DNA of 6,819 nt from Acidobacteriota bacterium (lineage in GTDB: Bacteria > Acidobacteriota > Terriglobia > Terriglobales > Acidobacteriaceae), in the NCBI GenBank assembly GCA_021780415.1, contig JAJXYW010000120.1, positions 1 to 6,819 of the forward strand, given 5' to 3'. The notes under the pieces are model-generated. The model saw only the letters and a list, made by a program, of their open reading frames with translations. It was not told where the DNA came from and did not search any database. Positions 5,615-6,819 of this stretch are shown here, piece by piece (the first letter of the stretch is position 1; every line of letters begins with the position of its first letter). Made by a program: the position numbers and the translations under genes.

Positions 5615-6819
5615 GTGGGCGAGACAGGGCACGTTGATTCAACCGATCTGGCACCAGCGCAGGAGACGCTTCCGGGTGGAACGAATGCGTTGGAGCCGCT
5701 GAAGATACCGCTGTTCCGCGATCGATGGATTGCGTCGACGGTGTCGAGCCTGGGCACGTGGATGCAGGATACGGCGGGCACGTGGTTGATGACGGTGCTG
5801 ACGACGTCGCCGCTGCTGATTGCGCTGATGCAGACGGCGGCGAGTTTGCCGGTGCTGTTCCTGGGGCTGTTGGCGGGAGCAACGGCGGATATTTATGAGC
5901 GGCGGCGGCTGCTGATCTTCTGGCAGTGGTGGATGCTGGGGAGCGTTGCGGTGCTGGCGGTGTTGACGTTTGTCGGCGTGATTACGCCGGTGATGCTGCT
6001 GCTGTTTACGTTTCTGCTGAACATTGGTTCGGCCATGAATAATCCGGCGTGGCAGGCGATTGTGCCGGAGCTGGTGCCGCGGGAACAGATTCCGAATGCG
6101 GTGACGCTGAATGCGGCGAGCAATAATATTGCTCGCGCGCTGGGGCCGGCGCTGGGCGGGTTGATGATTGCGGCGTATGCGGTGCCGCATCGCGGGGCAG
6201 GGTGGGTGTTCGCGTTGAACTCGGCTTCGTTCGCGGGCGTCATCTGGATTCTGTGGCGGTGGAAGCGGCAACCGATCTACAAGAGCGCGCTGCCGGCGGA
6301 ACGGATTGCGGGGTCGGTGCGGACGGGGCTGCGGTATTTGAGGCATGCTCCGGATTTACAGGGGCCGCTGATTCGGGCATTCATTTTTACATTTTTTGTG
6401 AGCTCGGTGTGGGCGCTGCTGGCGCTGGTGGCGAAGCGGGATTTGCACCAGGGGGCGATGGGGTATGGCATTCTGAATGGCTGCCTGGGACTGGGTGCGG
6501 TGGGCGGGGCGATGTCGCTGGCGCGGATTCGGCAGCGCTTTGATGCGGACACGATGCTGCTGGCGACGGGCATTTACTACGTGGCGACGATGCTGGTGCT
6601 GGCGCTGGTGAGGATTCCGGCGGTGGCGATTGTGGCGCTGCTGGGCGCGGGGTTTGCGTGGACGACGACGATGTCGACACTGAATGTGAGCGTGCAGTTG
6701 AGCGTGCCGGCGTGGGTGTATGCGCGGGCGCTGGGAGCGTACCTGATGACGTTCCAGGGCGGGCTGGCGCTGGGCAGCGCGCTGTGGGGCGGAGTGGCGC
6801 AGCGGACGTCGGTGAGGAT
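5615..6819 (+). CDS. MFS_3-family efflux transporter, 3'-truncated by the window edge
   Basis: The frame from 5591 or 5615 stays open to the last base, giving 401 codons from 5615. It encodes a polytopic inner-membrane protein of the major facilitator superfamily, closest to the MFS_3/EntS-like exporters. About 11 hydrophobic segments are visible, starting at WIASTVSSLGTWMQ (~38); the twelfth and the C-terminus are outside. The loop GLLAGATADIYERRR (~84-98), between segments 2 and 3, is the family's motif A in degenerate form. TFLLNIGSAMNNPAWQAIVPELV and NAASNNIARALGPALGG match conserved MFS_3 blocks. Many such proteins carry a C-terminal ABM-like domain, which cannot be checked here. Substrate is unknown; export of small hydrophobic molecules is the family norm. 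The start is uncertain: GTG 5615 follows AGAGAG with no spacer, while GTG 5591 has GGAG 11 bases upstream and adds 8 residues. TTG 5690 would remove the ETLPGGTNALEP segment that I recall from homologues. Divergent from the secreted-protein gene. Confidence 0.92.
   Translation, partial: MGETGHVDSTDLAPAQETLPGGTNALEPLKIPLFRDRWIASTVSSLGTWMQDTAGTWLMTVLTTSPLLIALMQTAASLPVLFLGLLAGATADIYERRRLLIFWQWWMLGSVAVLAVLTFVGVITPVMLLLFTFLLNIGSAMNNPAWQAIVPELVPREQIPNAVTLNAASNNIARALGPALGGLMIAAYAVPHRGAGWVFALNSASFAGVIWILWRWKRQPIYKSALPAERIAGSVRTGLRYLRHAPDLQGPLIRAFIFTFFVSSVWALLALVAKRDLHQGAMGYGILNGCLGLGAVGGAMSLARIRQRFDADTMLLATGIYYVATMLVLALVRIPAVAIVALLGAGFAWTTTMSTLNVSVQLSVPAWVYARALGAYLMTFQGGLALGSALWGGVAQRTSVR

Noticed and set aside
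5549..5632. Upstream - strand starts at 5632, 5608 and 5605 for the secreted protein.
   Set aside because: They would bury the signal peptide behind 20-28 residues and also lack ribosome-binding sites.
5639..6346. A 235-codon - strand Arg/His/Gln-rich frame opposite the exporter.
   Set aside because: Antisense to a clear MFS protein and of artefactual composition.
1..6819. A defence, toxin-antitoxin, CRISPR, phage or mobile-element system.
   Set aside because: No array of spaced repeats, transposase, integrase, terminal inverted repeats, toxin pair or reverse transcriptase was seen. The genes are mostly housekeeping.

Overview
The window is a dense, high-GC chromosomal segment with six protein-coding genes. 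Two of them are cut by the window edges. Protein similarity, the G/C-rich codon style and the gene families (an AlkZ-related protein with a long basic tail, and a secreted protein of a type I associate with Acidobacteriota) suggest a Terriglobales-type acidobacterium such as Terriglobus, Granulicella or Edaphobacter. That assignment is an inference from memory of homologues, not a search result.

Layout. Positions 1-1116 (+) hold the C-terminal two thirds of the mismatch-repair protein MutL, an endonuclease-type MutL with its C-terminal metal-site motifs. Positions 1266-3368 (+) encode a 700-residue protein. Its N-terminal ~280 residues look like an AlkZ/YcaQ-related winged-helix protein, followed by ~400 residues of Lys/Arg/Pro/Gly-rich disordered repeats. 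Positions 3375-4112 (+) encode cytidylate kinase (Cmk), with a ribosome-binding site that overlaps the stop codon of the gene before it. After a 181-bp AT-richer gap with a possible promoter comes a 66-residue cold-shock protein (4294-4494, +). A long hairpin at 4541-4574 separates it from a convergent secreted protein of unknown function (4580-5548, -). Divergent from that gene is an MFS_3-type exporter (about 5615 to beyond 6819, +), missing only its last membrane segment and C-terminus. The two divergent genes share a single AT-rich island at 5555-5563.

How the genes relate. MutL, the AlkZ-like protein and Cmk point to a DNA maintenance and nucleotide-supply neighbourhood. The AlkZ-like gene and cmk are probably co-transcribed and translationally coupled. 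The cold-shock gene appears to be a separate, highly expressed unit, with codon use unlike its neighbours. The secreted protein and the exporter form an independent divergent pair.

The items most worth a second look are the AlkZ-like/repeat-tail fusion, with a G8 tract and near-identical DNA repeats inside it; the overlapping divergent -10-like elements with a possibly leaderless gene; and a strong G-over-C skew on the + strand that holds whichever strand is coding. I saw no CRISPR array, insertion sequence, tRNA, rRNA, phage gene or recognisable defence or toxin system.
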